Origin: VXNJ01 sp965249595 | GTDB taxonomy: Bacteria; Chloroflexota; UBA11872; VXNJ01 | Assembly (NCBI GenBank): GCA_965249595.1 | Contig: OZ252242.1 | Coordinates: 124,001-188,000 of the forward strand | DNA length: 64,000 nucleotides | Reading direction: 5' to 3' | In this document: piece by piece, positions 45,312 to 54,625 of the stretch | How positions within the stretch are numbered: position 1 is the stretch's first letter | Layout of the letters: each line of letters opens with the position of its first letter | Notes under the pieces: generated by a model | What the model was told of the DNA's origin: nothing | Seen by the model: only the letters and a program-made list of their open reading frames with translations | Databases searched by the model: none | Translations under genes and position numbers: made by a program

Positions 45312-45944
45312 ATGAAAGCGCGGGTGGTCTGGTACCGCGAAGAGCGATCGATGCCCGCCGGAGGGCGGCGCCAAGTGCGCGTGGCCTGGATCGTTGCCGA
45401 CGACCCAGACAGTATGCCGGGAGCCCCCAGGCACCTGGCCTACCTGGGAGCTGACCCCACGATCTCGGCCCAATTGCGTGAAGAGTTTTCGCATCTCTAT
45501 CCGGAGATCGAAGTCGACTGGGACGCCCTGACCCAAGCGGCCCAGGCCGTCCAGACTGAAGTTGCCAAGTTATCCCTCGACGAATTGGGGTTTAAGGTCC
45601 GGGCAATCCTTGGCGAACACGGGATTCTGCTCGATGAACTCGATTTCCGCCTCGGTAAAGGCTGGCGCAGGCCGCTGCGCCAGATTGAATTGTTTAGCCG
45701 CGATCCCGGCGTCGTCGGCCGTTTCGAGCGAACTTCGGGTTCAATGTTTGCTTACCTGAGCGAAAAACACCCCGAAAGCGCCTACGCCCTGCTCAAGGTT
45801 CGGGCGCTCATTTCCGGCGGCGAAGACGAGCTTGCCAAGATGGAGGCGGCCGAACCAGATTTTGGGCCCGGGACGCGTTTTTCGCAGTTTCGTGGCTATT
45901 GCCGAAAAGTCCTGGCCACCGAAATCGAACCCCCGCAAACTTAA
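45312..45944 (+). CDS. Hypothetical protein
   Basis: 210 aa, not recognised. It starts 17 bases after infC and is probably in the same transcript. Soluble, with no signal peptide, helix or cysteine cluster. The N-terminal 40 residues are basic (RRQVRVAWIVADD), the middle is helical (LTQAAQAVQTEVAKLSLDELGFKVRAIL), and the end has FSQFRGYCRKVLA. Composition and codon use match the neighbours, so it is likely a real gene. Confidence 0.6.
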   Translation: MKARVVWYREERSMPAGGRRQVRVAWIVADDPDSMPGAPRHLAYLGADPTISAQLREEFSHLYPEIEVDWDALTQAAQAVQTEVAKLSLDELGFKVRAILGEHGILLDELDFRLGKGWRRPLRQIELFSRDPGVVGRFERTSGSMFAYLSEKHPESAYALLKVRALISGGEDELAKMEAAEPDFGPGTRFSQFRGYCRKVLATEIEPPQT

Positions 45945-46030
45945 TTCCCCACCCTCGCTCCGGCCGGGTGCCCCATGCGCGACGCCGACCCCAAATAGAA
46001 TCTCACAGCAAAAGAGTAGAAGGGACCAGC

Positions 46031-46978
46031 ATGGCCTCTGCGGCCGAAACTGTCCGCCGAGTTATCGCCAGCGTTGAGAAGGTGATTCTGGGCAAGAGCG
46101 CCGAAGTCGAGCTAGTTCTGGTGGCCCTGGTTAGCCAAGGCCATGTCCTCATTGAGGATGTGCCCGGAGTTGGCAAGACAACGCTGGCCAAGGCCTTCGC
46201 GCAATCGATCGGCTCGACTTTTGCAAGGGTCCAATTTACGCCGGACATGCTCCCATCGGATATTTCCGGGGTTTCAATCTTCAACCAAAAGACGCTTGAG
46301 TTTGAATTTCGGCCGGGTCCAATCCATGCCCAGATCGTCTTGGCCGACGAGGTCAACCGGGCAACTCCCAAAACGCAATCGGCGCTGCTGGAAGCGATGG
46401 ACGAACGCCAGGTCACGGTTGATGGCACCTCCCATGCCCTGCCCGATCCTTTCTTGGTCATGGCGACCGAGAACCCGATCGAATACGAGGGCACCTTCCC
46501 ACTTCCCGAATCGCAGCTCGATCGATTCTTCATGCGCATCACCCTCGGCTACGCCAGCCGCGACGCCGAGTTGGAAATCATCGCATCGCAATTGCATAGT
46601 CACCCGATCGACGACGTCGAACAGGTGATTACGGCGCAGGAACTGACCGACGCGCAATTGGCAATACGGGATGTTTATGTTGATCAGCGGGTGCGCGAGT
46701 ACCTGGTGGACGTCGTACGCCTGACCCGGGAGCATCCCGATCTCTATCTGGGCGGGAGCACCCGTGCTTCGCTGGCGCTGTTCCGCGGCTCCCAAGCGCT
46801 AGCCGAATTTCGCGGCCGCGACTACGTAATTCCCGATGACATCAAATATTTGGCCGAACCGGTGCTGGCGCACCGCCTAATCGTCTCCCCGGCGGCTCGG
46901 ATCCGCAATCTCGACACCCGCGCTACGGTGGCCGAGATACTCGATTCGGTTCCCGTGCCGGGAGCCGCGGCAGCCTGA
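46031..46978 (+). CDS. MoxR family AAA+ ATPase
   Basis: 315-aa chaperone-like AAA+ protein. Walker A is DVPGVGKTT, Walker B is IVLADEVNRA, and the MoxR hallmarks MLPSDISGVSIF, ENPIEYEGTFPLPESQLDRF and the C-terminal lid (GGSTRASLALFRGSQALAE) are present. The ATG at 46031 follows a weak purine stretch; the in-frame extension to 45899 is noncoding. Unlike the second MoxR in the window it has no DUF58 partner adjacent. Confidence 0.9.
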   Translation: MASAAETVRRVIASVEKVILGKSAEVELVLVALVSQGHVLIEDVPGVGKTTLAKAFAQSIGSTFARVQFTPDMLPSDISGVSIFNQKTLEFEFRPGPIHAQIVLADEVNRATPKTQSALLEAMDERQVTVDGTSHALPDPFLVMATENPIEYEGTFPLPESQLDRFFMRITLGYASRDAELEIIASQLHSHPIDDVEQVITAQELTDAQLAIRDVYVDQRVREYLVDVVRLTREHPDLYLGGSTRASLALFRGSQALAEFRGRDYVIPDDIKYLAEPVLAHRLIVSPAARIRNLDTRATVAEILDSVPVPGAAAA

Positions 46979-47154
46979 TTGCTGGCCGCGCCAAATTTTC
47001 CGGTTGGATGAAAGGGTGTCAGACGGAAGCAATCCGTCAACGATGGCGCCTGGATGCGACCGGCCTCCACGTCTGCGCGAATCGGCAAAATATCCTGATA
47101 TGACTGCCTGCTTGAGACAATGAACGGGCACCGCCCATTAATCCGTCTGGGCGG

Positions 47155-47658
47155 GTGATGGACGACACCCCGGGAGTTCTCGTCCAGTGCCTCCCCGACT
47201 GGGGTTGGTGCGGTGTGGCGGCCACAGGCAAAGGCGTGGTGGCGGTTAGGGTCGCCGGGTCCGATCGGGCAACGACGGTCGGCGAATTGATCGACGCGTT
47301 GGGTGGACGGGCGGGATCGGACCGCCTGGCCGAGCGCGGTTTCCAGGGATTGCGACCCGGTCTAAATGGAGACGATCTCCCAGTTGTCGAGATTGACCTT
47401 GCCGGGACCGAATTTCAAATTCGGGTCTGGAGGGGCCTGTCGGGCATCGACCGCGGAACCACGCTCACCTATGGTCAATTTGCAGAGTCCATCGGGGTCG
47501 GATCCCACAGCGCCCGCGCCGTGGGCCGGGCCCTCGGCGCCAACCCGGTGCCGATACTATTGCCCTGTCATCGCGTGGTGCCCGCCAGCGGCGGCACCGG
47601 CGGTTACCGTTTCGGCACCGCTTACAAAGCTATGCTCCTGGCCAAAGAGCGGCATTAA
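47155..47658 (+). CDS. ogt: Methylated-DNA--protein-cysteine methyltransferase
   Basis: 167-aa suicide DNA-repair enzyme that transfers alkyl groups from O6-alkylguanine to its cysteine. The active site is PCHRVVPASGG (C about 142), preceded by TTLTYGQFAESIGV and the SARAVGRALGANP helix-turn-helix. Start is GTG 47155 or ATG 47158. Its 3' end overlaps by 29 bases the end of nadC on the other strand. Confidence 0.92.
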   Translation: MMDDTPGVLVQCLPDWGWCGVAATGKGVVAVRVAGSDRATTVGELIDALGGRAGSDRLAERGFQGLRPGLNGDDLPVVEIDLAGTEFQIRVWRGLSGIDRGTTLTYGQFAESIGVGSHSARAVGRALGANPVPILLPCHRVVPASGGTGGYRFGTAYKAMLLAKERH

Positions 47659-48508
47659 GGCTCACGTTTAGGGCCGGTGCGGAGTGGGTGATCGCCCCGA
47701 CTGAGACGAAGTCAACACCGCTGGCCGCCACTGCGGCCACGCTTTCAAGATCGACGCCGCCCGATGCCTCTAGCTGGGCTCGACCGGCCACATGCCGGGC
47801 AATTTCAGCCATTTGCGCCGGATCCATGTTGTCGAGCAATATCTGCCCCACGCCACAGCTCAAGCACTCGTCTACCTGGGCCGCCGTGTCGCATTCAACT
47901 TCAATCTCCGCTGGTGGCCAACCGGCGCGCTCCAGCGCGTTGACGGCTGCGGTAATCGAAGTTGCGGCGGCGATGTGGTTGTCTTTGACCAGGACTGCGT
48001 CATAGAGGCCGATCCGGTGGTTGTGCCCACCGCCGCAGCGAACGGCGTATTTGTCGAGTAGGCGTGTTCCCAGGCCTGTCTTGCGCGTATCGAGAATGCG
48101 GGCCCGGCCGGCCGCCGCATCAACGTATTTGGCGGTCGCGCTGGCTATCCCGCAGAGTCGGCCGAGCAAATTGAGGGCCACCCGTTCGGCGGTCAGTATT
48201 GAGCGGGCCGAACCCTTGACCGTCAATATCGTCGTGCCGCGCTTTACGGGGCTGCCGTCGGCGATCGGGGTCGCCACGTTCAATTGCGGATCAAGTGCCA
48301 AAAACACCGCCGCCGCCAACGGAGCGCCAGCTAGGACTCCAACGGCGTTGGCGGTGACGGTGAAGGCCCCCTGGACCATCGGCCCGATCGTCGCGGCAGT
48401 GGTGACATCACCGCTGCCGATGTCTTCGGCCAGGACCGAATTGATAAACGCCAGGGTCGGCTCGGGCTCCAACCCGCATCCGGCAATCGCCGCGGCGGCG
48501 CTGTTCAC
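47630..48508 (-). CDS. nadC: Nicotinate-nucleotide pyrophosphorylase (carboxylating)
   Basis: 292-aa quinolinate phosphoribosyltransferase in NAD synthesis. Landmarks are DIGSGDVTTAA, LNLLGRLCGIASATAKYVDAA, ILDTRKTGLGTRLLDKYAVRCGGGHNHR (family signature, split here as a landmark), VLVKDNHI, VECDTAAQVDECL and EASGGVDLESV. Coupled to nadB by an ATGA overlap. The gene for quinolinate synthase (nadA) is not in the window. Confidence 0.95.
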   Translation of the reverse strand: MNSAAAAIAGCGLEPEPTLAFINSVLAEDIGSGDVTTAATIGPMVQGAFTVTANAVGVLAGAPLAAAVFLALDPQLNVATPIADGSPVKRGTTILTVKGSARSILTAERVALNLLGRLCGIASATAKYVDAAAGRARILDTRKTGLGTRLLDKYAVRCGGGHNHRIGLYDAVLVKDNHIAAATSITAAVNALERAGWPPAEIEVECDTAAQVDECLSCGVGQILLDNMDPAQMAEIARHVAGRAQLEASGGVDLESVAAVAASGVDFVSVGAITHSAPALNVSLNAALWPGA

Positions 48509-50076
48509 TGCTCGCTCGCTTCAAACCTGTAGGAGTTGGCAACCGCCTGGCGGGGATCGTTCTCGGGATGGTCAATGCGATAGTGGGTGCCACGACTCTC
48601 GGTTCGATCCAAGGCCGCCCGCGCCACCATCATTCCCACCAGGGCCATATTTGAATCCTCGTGGGCGGCCCGGCCTGTCCTGGTCGGGGCCGCGGCCATC
48701 GCCGCCAACCGCCCCAGGGCGTTGTCCAATTGCTCACCGCCGCGAAAAATTCCGACGTCGTCCCACATCAATTGCTGCAATTGGCAGCGATCAAACTCAG
48801 CTCCGACCGGCCCACACTCCACGATCGTGGCATCGGGAAATTGCGAACCCTGCCATTCGGCGTCGGTGGTGATTTGTTCGGCCGCGCGACGAGCAAAGAC
48901 AACCGCTTCCAACAGCGAATTTGAAGCTAAGCGATTGGCTCCGTGGGCGCCGGTCGAAGCGGTCTCGCCAGCAGCATAAAGTCCCGGCAGGCTGGTGCGG
49001 CCAAAGTCGTCGGTGCGGATCCCGCCGATTAGGTAATGGGCGGCCGGGGCAACCGGGATCGGTTCCCTGTCAAGGTCTATTCCAAAGTCAAGCAGTGTCG
49101 ACCAAAGCGACGGAAATTGCTCCGACGGGCGCGATCCGTCTATCCCCGTGGCGTCAAGCAATGCCGCGCCCGGCCCGTCTAACTCAATCTGGCGGGCGAT
49201 CGCCCGGGCCACCACGTCGCGCGGAGCCAATTCACCGCGTTGATCGGTCTTGTACAGAAAACGATTGCCGGAGCGGTCAATAATTTGCGCGCCACGCCCG
49301 CGCAGGGCTTCTGAGAGCAGGTAGGCAGGACGCTCAGGCAGCGCCAACGCGGTCGGGTGGAATTGCATAAATTCCAAATTGGTTACGATCGCCCCGGCCC
49401 GCAATGCCGCGGCGACGCCGTCGCCGGTCGCGATCGCCGGATTGGAAGTGCGCGACCACAGCTGTCCGGCTCCGCCGGTCGCAAGGATGGTTACCGGGGC
49501 TTGGACAGTGAGCATGCGACCGCTGGTGGTGACCAACGCTCGGGCGCCGCGACACCGCCCGTCATTTGCGAACAGGTCAATCATCTGAGCGTTCTCAACG
49601 ATCTGGGCCCCGCTGGCTCGGGCCGCCGTTGAAAGCGCGGTCTGAATCGCCAACCCCGTCGCGGCACCCGCCGAATGCAGCACCCGAGGAACCGAGTGGG
49701 CCGCCTCAAGCGCCAGTTCCAATTCCTCGCCGGCGGTGTCAAAGGTCACGCCATGGGCAACCAGGTCAGCAATTGCTTCACGGGCGCTTTCCACCAGCGC
49801 CCGCACAGCTGATCGATTGGAAATATCGGCCCCCACCCGAATAGTGTCCTGGAAGTGCTGATCGGGCGAGTCGCCGGCCCCGACCGCCGCCGCTATCCCA
49901 CCCTGTGCGTGGTACGTGTTGGATTCGTCAATCGTTGCCTTGGTGATAATCGAAACGCGCATGTGTGGCGCGGCCGCCAGGGCAGCTGCCAAGCCGGCTA
50001 AGCCGGTGCCAACGATGAGCAGATCGCAATCGACTGCGTCGGTGGCGGCAGTTTGGCCGAGAGTTTCGTTTTCCAT
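48505..50076 (-). CDS. nadB: L-aspartate oxidase
   Basis: 523-aa flavoprotein oxidising aspartate to iminoaspartate for NAD synthesis. FAD-binding motif LLIVGTGLAGLAAALAA; the oxidase-type YHAQGGIAAAVGAGDSP; the active-site region EFMQFHPTAL; and the C-terminal FAD contact YAAGETASTGAHGANRLASNS (landmark). Start ATG 50076 is preferred; ATG 50085 adds three residues. Precedes nadC in the same direction. Confidence 0.95.
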   Translation of the reverse strand: MENETLGQTAATDAVDCDLLIVGTGLAGLAAALAAAPHMRVSIITKATIDESNTYHAQGGIAAAVGAGDSPDQHFQDTIRVGADISNRSAVRALVESAREAIADLVAHGVTFDTAGEELELALEAAHSVPRVLHSAGAATGLAIQTALSTAARASGAQIVENAQMIDLFANDGRCRGARALVTTSGRMLTVQAPVTILATGGAGQLWSRTSNPAIATGDGVAAALRAGAIVTNLEFMQFHPTALALPERPAYLLSEALRGRGAQIIDRSGNRFLYKTDQRGELAPRDVVARAIARQIELDGPGAALLDATGIDGSRPSEQFPSLWSTLLDFGIDLDREPIPVAPAAHYLIGGIRTDDFGRTSLPGLYAAGETASTGAHGANRLASNSLLEAVVFARRAAEQITTDAEWQGSQFPDATIVECGPVGAEFDRCQLQQLMWDDVGIFRGGEQLDNALGRLAAMAAAPTRTGRAAHEDSNMALVGMMVARAALDRTESRGTHYRIDHPENDPRQAVANSYRFEASEQ

Positions 50077-50157
50077 CAAGCGCAATTGCCCACGGGCATC
50101 CTCACAAATAGCACGGGCTGGCAGGAGCGATCCGGCCGGACACCGGGGTAGTTAATT

Positions 50158-51120
50158 TTGAATTCAGCAGACTTCCAACAATTCGCAATGCGAATAGCCG
50201 ACAACGTCGCCCAGGTGGTGGTCGGAAAGCGCGCCGAGACAGATCGAGTTTTGGTCGCCCTGCTCTGTCGGGGCCACGTACTGCTCGAAGATGTTCCGGG
50301 TACCGGCAAGACCATGTTCGCGCGGGCGCTGGCGGTTTCGCTGGGCGGCGACTTCCGTCGCATCCAGTTCACCCCCGACCTGCTACCTAACGACATCACC
50401 GGGGTAGCGATATTTGACTCGGCCAATTTGAGCTTTAACTATCGTCCCGGGCCGGTCTTTTGCAACATCCTGCTCGCCGATGAAATCAATCGTGCCACAC
50501 CGCGCACCCAGGCCGCGATGCTCGAGTGCATGGGCGAACGTCAGATATCGGTTGAAGGGCTCACCCGCCCATTGCCCGATCCGTTCATGGTCTTGGCAAC
50601 CCAGAACCCGGTCGAGTTGGAGGGAACCTTCCCGCTCCCCGAGGCTCAACTGGACCGATTCTTCATGCGAACCGCGTTGGGCTATCCAACCAGCGGGGAA
50701 GAGCGTTCGATCCTCTACAGCCAACGGGCCGGCCATCCAATTGATTCGCTTGGCCAAGTAGCAAATATCGAAGAGCTAGGTGCGCTCCAGGATCAAGTAG
50801 GTCAAGTGCACGTGGACGAATCGGTCGCCGACTACATCATTGCCCTGGTGACCCGCTTGCGCGCCCACCCGGCAGTGGCGATCGGGGCCTCGACACGGGC
50901 TGCCCTGGCGCTTTTTCAAGCCGGACAGGCCATGTCCGCGATCAACGGTGAATCGTTTGTCAGTCCGGATACGGTCAAGGCAATTGCGCCCTACGTGCTA
51001 ACGCACCGAATACTGCTCGAACCCGATTCGATCGTGCGCGGAGTGACCGCGAACAACGTTGTAGAGGGCGTTCTGGGAGATGCCCCGGTGGAATTGGCCC
51101 CAGAGCCTGGGCGCGCATGA
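50158..51120 (+). CDS. MoxR family AAA+ ATPase (DUF58 locus)
   Basis: 320-aa AAA+ protein; Walker A is DVPGTGKTM, Walker B is ILLADEINRA, with ENPVELEGTFPLPEAQLDRF-like segment and lid GASTRAALALFQAGQAM. Start is TTG 50158. The stop overlaps the DUF58 gene start (ATGA). MoxR ATPases of this arrangement are thought to help assemble or activate the von Willebrand-like DUF58 partner and membrane proteins. Confidence 0.9.
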   Translation: MNSADFQQFAMRIADNVAQVVVGKRAETDRVLVALLCRGHVLLEDVPGTGKTMFARALAVSLGGDFRRIQFTPDLLPNDITGVAIFDSANLSFNYRPGPVFCNILLADEINRATPRTQAAMLECMGERQISVEGLTRPLPDPFMVLATQNPVELEGTFPLPEAQLDRFFMRTALGYPTSGEERSILYSQRAGHPIDSLGQVANIEELGALQDQVGQVHVDESVADYIIALVTRLRAHPAVAIGASTRAALALFQAGQAMSAINGESFVSPDTVKAIAPYVLTHRILLEPDSIVRGVTANNVVEGVLGDAPVELAPEPGRA

Positions 51121-52352
51121 TCACCGCGGCCACCGTTGCGGTGGCGCTAATCATCGTGGCGTTGGCGTCGCGGTTGTCAGCTTTTTTCCTGCTGGCCTAT
51201 CTATTTATCGGTCTTTACGTTGCAAATCTGGTCTGGGTACGTTTGGCCGGCGGCGGCATATACGCGTCGCGCCGTTATTCGCCGCGCTCATTTTTGGGCG
51301 AAAAAACCAGGGTCGATCTGGTTGTGGAGAACCGCAGTTGGCTACCGATCCCCTGGATGAACCTAAACGAGCAAGTTCCGGTCGAGCTGGGCCATGTCGC
51401 CGCCGTCAACATCGCGGTGGCCATGCCCCCGCGCTCCAAGCGGACTTACAGCTACGAAATAACCGGACGCGAGCGCGGGGTCTACGTCCTCGGGCCGCTT
51501 AGGGTCGCCTACGGGGACGTGTTCGGGATTTATCGCCGCGAATTGCGGATTCGGCAGGGTGAGCTCAAGTACGTTTACCCACGGGTGATTCCAATCACTC
51601 AATTGGGGCTCCCGTCGTCGTCACCGCTGGGCACCGAGCGGTCGCAAATCCGCCTATACCAGGATCCCACCCGGGTAGCCGGGGTGCGCGAATATTCGCC
51701 ATCTGACAGCCCGCGACTGATCAACTGGAAGGCCTCCGCGGCCCGCGGCCAGTTGTTGGTCCGTCAGCTACAGCCGGCGGTGAGCCACGAGGTGCTGCTG
51801 ATCGTGGATCTAAACCCCAATGACTATTCATCCGGTTGGGCCAAGTATTCATCCGAGCTGTCTATCACCGGGGCCGCCTCATTGGCCAATGCCCTTATCG
51901 ACCACCGTCAAGCGGTCGGGTTGATCGTCAACGGGCTGGACCGCAATGAAGAGCTTTCCCGTCCGCGCGCCATCCAGGCCATGCAGACGCGCACCCTGCA
52001 GGCTCCGGGTGTGCCGATTGGGCGCGATCGCCGCCACTTGATGATGATCTTGGAAATGCTGGCCCGATCGGCGATGCTGCCACGCTCTGACCTCTCAGAG
52101 CAAGTTCGGGCGCAAATCGCCAAATTAACCTTTGGCTCGACGATCGTGCTGCTGGCGGGCGGGCGGTCCGACCACCTGCCAATGCTGGCTCGAATCAAAC
52201 GCTCTGGTCACAACGTGTTGGCCATATATTCAGACCCTGACCACGCCAAAGATGCGGTGCAGCGCGCCGCCCAAGTTTCTATTAATGCCCGTGCCATTAC
52301 CGATCGGGAGGGATATGCAGGCTGGCAACGCCACCTACGAGCGGCTTCCTGA
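51117..52352 (+). CDS. DUF58 domain-containing protein
   Basis: 411-aa protein with two N-terminal membrane helices (about 5-40), a beta-sandwich region and the DUF58 core: GVREYSPSDSPRLINWKASAARGQLLVRQ (landmark near 195-220), VLLIVDLNPNDYS, and a von Willebrand-A-like C-terminal fold. It overlaps the MoxR gene by 4 bases and the next gene by 38 bases. Confidence 0.88.
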   Translation: MITAATVAVALIIVALASRLSAFFLLAYLFIGLYVANLVWVRLAGGGIYASRRYSPRSFLGEKTRVDLVVENRSWLPIPWMNLNEQVPVELGHVAAVNIAVAMPPRSKRTYSYEITGRERGVYVLGPLRVAYGDVFGIYRRELRIRQGELKYVYPRVIPITQLGLPSSSPLGTERSQIRLYQDPTRVAGVREYSPSDSPRLINWKASAARGQLLVRQLQPAVSHEVLLIVDLNPNDYSSGWAKYSSELSITGAASLANALIDHRQAVGLIVNGLDRNEELSRPRAIQAMQTRTLQAPGVPIGRDRRHLMMILEMLARSAMLPRSDLSEQVRAQIAKLTFGSTIVLLAGGRSDHLPMLARIKRSGHNVLAIYSDPDHAKDAVQRAAQVSINARAITDREGYAGWQRHLRAAS

Positions 52353-53922
52353 GCGCTATGCCTTAACCGCGATCATCACGGGCCTGTGCGCCGTGTTCAT
52401 GATCAACATGGCGTTCTTGATTTGGCAATTGACCGGTCAACCGGTTTTCGCGTGGTCATTGGCGGCCTCGGTCACCGGCGTGTTCGGAATCCGCATGCAC
52501 ATGACCGCGATCGTCGAGCGCGATGTGCGAACCCCGGTGGGTTGGCGCGATTGGTTGGCCTTCACCCTGCCCACGCTGGTCATCCTGCGCTTGGTCGCCG
52601 GTGCCTTCGCCGGTCTGGATGCGGGGTCTGATCCGCTGGAGTTGCTTGCCGGCCTGGGCAGTTTGATCTTCTCAATCGAATCGATGGTGCTGTTCGGGAT
52701 GCTCTCGGCCAGTTGGTCGATTGCCGCCAACATGGCCAAATCGGTCAATTCACTCTGTTATCGCCATCGTTCCGAACCGCCGCCGCGCAATACCGCCGCC
52801 TTTTACGTATGGCAGGCGGCCCGCGCCCTGGTCATCGACCGTAGCCAGGCGCTCGAGCAGATTCGGGTTACTACCTTGGTGGCCGCGATCCTGGTGGCTT
52901 TCATCGCCGCCGGGTTGATCCTATTACCCGGGGCGATGGGCGGTGAGGACGCCCAGTTGGTTCCGGTTACCTTTCAGCTGCCGCTGCTATTCGGTTACTT
53001 CGTCATGATGTTCGTGACCCTCTCCTACGCCAACTATTGCCGCAATCTGGCCACCTGGGATGAGGCTGGTACACAGGTTTCCGAAGCCATCGCCCCGGTC
53101 TGGTTTCGCACCAGCGCGTTGGTGATTGGCCTGGGGTTGTTAGTTGCCACGGCCCTGCCGGCGGTTTTCGTTCCGAACATGGAGTACTTCGGCGGCTACC
53201 TCCTCAAAGGGGTCGTGCTCACCTGGCAACTGGTCACCTTTCCGGTGTTCTTGGTCCTAGCCCTGATCAATTTGTTAGTTGCATTCCTATTTGGCGGCGG
53301 TGACGACGAAGTTGCTGCCGAAGCCGCCACCAGCGGCGATGTTGAACTGTTCGGCGCAACGATGGATTCAATCACCTTCTCCTACCTGCAGGGAATACTC
53401 GCCGGGCTGCTGTTGATGATCGCGCTCTATTGGCTCTATCGGCGCTCGTTTGGCACGTCGAGGCCCAGCGCACGCAAGGGTTACCAACGCCTCCTTGACG
53501 CATTGCTCGCATTTCTCTGGTCGCTCCTTCGCTCGATACTCTATGCCCCGTTGATCATCGGACGCGCGGCAGTCGAAGCGATCGCCAAGCAACGGCGGCG
53601 GCGATCCGTAAAGCGCAATCAACGGCCACCTTCCGGCCCGCCGAGCAATCTCGAGTTGCTCTGGCGGGAATTTTCGTTGGTCATCAGTCAGGGGGCCGCC
53701 GCCAACGTGGTGCGAACCGGCAACCAGACGGCGCTTGAATTCACCCAGCGGCTCGTTAGCCAACTGCGAATCGATCCCGGCCCGGCCACTGCCGCGGCCG
53801 AGCTTTTTACGCGCTCGCGCTACGATTCAGACCCGGTGGCGATGTCGACTATCGAGCGCATGCGTTCCCTGGTTGTCCAAGTGCGATCGCAGATTGACGA
53901 GCAACGGGTTGGCGGGGGCTAA
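52315..53922 (+). CDS. Multi-pass membrane protein with DUF4129-like tail
   Basis: 535 aa. About 11 hydrophobic segments, then a basic linker (KQRRRRSVKRNQRPP) and a soluble C-terminus (TALEFTQRLVSQL...AAAELFTRSRYDSDPVA) resembling DUF4129, commonly fused to transglutaminase-like proteins next to MoxR and DUF58; the transglutaminase domain itself is absent. Start ATG 52315 has GGGAGGGAT directly before it. It completes the MoxR-DUF58-membrane protein operon, for which a role in cell-envelope assembly is only a guess. Confidence 0.78.
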   Translation: MQAGNATYERLPERYALTAIITGLCAVFMINMAFLIWQLTGQPVFAWSLAASVTGVFGIRMHMTAIVERDVRTPVGWRDWLAFTLPTLVILRLVAGAFAGLDAGSDPLELLAGLGSLIFSIESMVLFGMLSASWSIAANMAKSVNSLCYRHRSEPPPRNTAAFYVWQAARALVIDRSQALEQIRVTTLVAAILVAFIAAGLILLPGAMGGEDAQLVPVTFQLPLLFGYFVMMFVTLSYANYCRNLATWDEAGTQVSEAIAPVWFRTSALVIGLGLLVATALPAVFVPNMEYFGGYLLKGVVLTWQLVTFPVFLVLALINLLVAFLFGGGDDEVAAEAATSGDVELFGATMDSITFSYLQGILAGLLLMIALYWLYRRSFGTSRPSARKGYQRLLDALLAFLWSLLRSILYAPLIIGRAAVEAIAKQRRRRSVKRNQRPPSGPPSNLELLWREFSLVISQGAAANVVRTGNQTALEFTQRLVSQLRIDPGPATAAAELFTRSRYDSDPVAMSTIERMRSLVVQVRSQIDEQRVGGG

Positions 53923-53971
53923 GTCGCAAACCGCCGGCTCGGCAGGCAACCGGCGAACAATCGCCGAGATA

Positions 53972-54508
53972 TTAGTCCCGTCGCGGATTGGCGCGGGTTC
54001 GTCGACGATCCGGGCGCCCTTGCCCCAGGTAGCGTTCCAGGGTAGCGTGCAGGGCACGCCGCTGTACATCGGTCAAATAGAGGGTCACCGCTCGCCCGCC
54101 GGCGGCGGGACTGAGGCGCACCCCGGCCGAGGTGTAGTTGTAGCTGTCAAATTTCGACCACTGCATCAATCCACCGGCACCGATAGCTAAGCCTTCTTCA
54201 AAAAAGTAGTAACGGATCGGCAGCAGTAGCAGGACAAGGGTTCCGAGCAGGATCAGGAACGAGTAGATGCCGAATTGACTGGTATTTAAGCCATCGAGAC
54301 CCGGCAGAGCCGGGATCGCGTTGATCGCCAGGATGCCCAAGACATACCACCGCAGCACCAACACCCGCTGGAGGAAAGAGAGGCGAACGTAGAACACCTG
54401 GACGCCTCGGATCTGGGAGCCGAACGGGTTTGCGCGAGTGGCAAACGTGTAGATGAGCAGGGCCCCCGAAGGCACGATGACCAAGAACGGTAGGACCGTT
54501 TCATTCAT
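53972..54508 (-). CDS. Hypothetical membrane protein, DUF5673-like
   Basis: 178-aa protein with about three N-terminal helices (VLPFLVIVPSGALLIYTF; VLRWYVLGILAINAIPAL; YSFLILLGTLVLLLLPI) and a C-terminal PH-like segment (IRYYFFEEGLAIGAGGLMQWSKFDSYNY) as in DUF5673. The basic end (RRRTRANPRRD) is cytoplasmic by the positive-inside rule. Start ATG 54508 follows GGAGG by 8 bases; the codon at 54523 is less likely. Converges on the MoxR operon. Confidence 0.65.
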   Translation of the reverse strand: MNETVLPFLVIVPSGALLIYTFATRANPFGSQIRGVQVFYVRLSFLQRVLVLRWYVLGILAINAIPALPGLDGLNTSQFGIYSFLILLGTLVLLLLPIRYYFFEEGLAIGAGGLMQWSKFDSYNYTSAGVRLSPAAGGRAVTLYLTDVQRRALHATLERYLGQGRPDRRRTRANPRRD

Positions 54509-54625
54509 CAGTAAAACCTCCACGTGCCGCGACTGATTAATTTTGGCAGTTAAAGCGCGGCCATAGACTAGATACAGCCGTAAATGCTTCGTATGCCAGT
54601 TTTAATCAATGGGAGTGGGGCCAAT

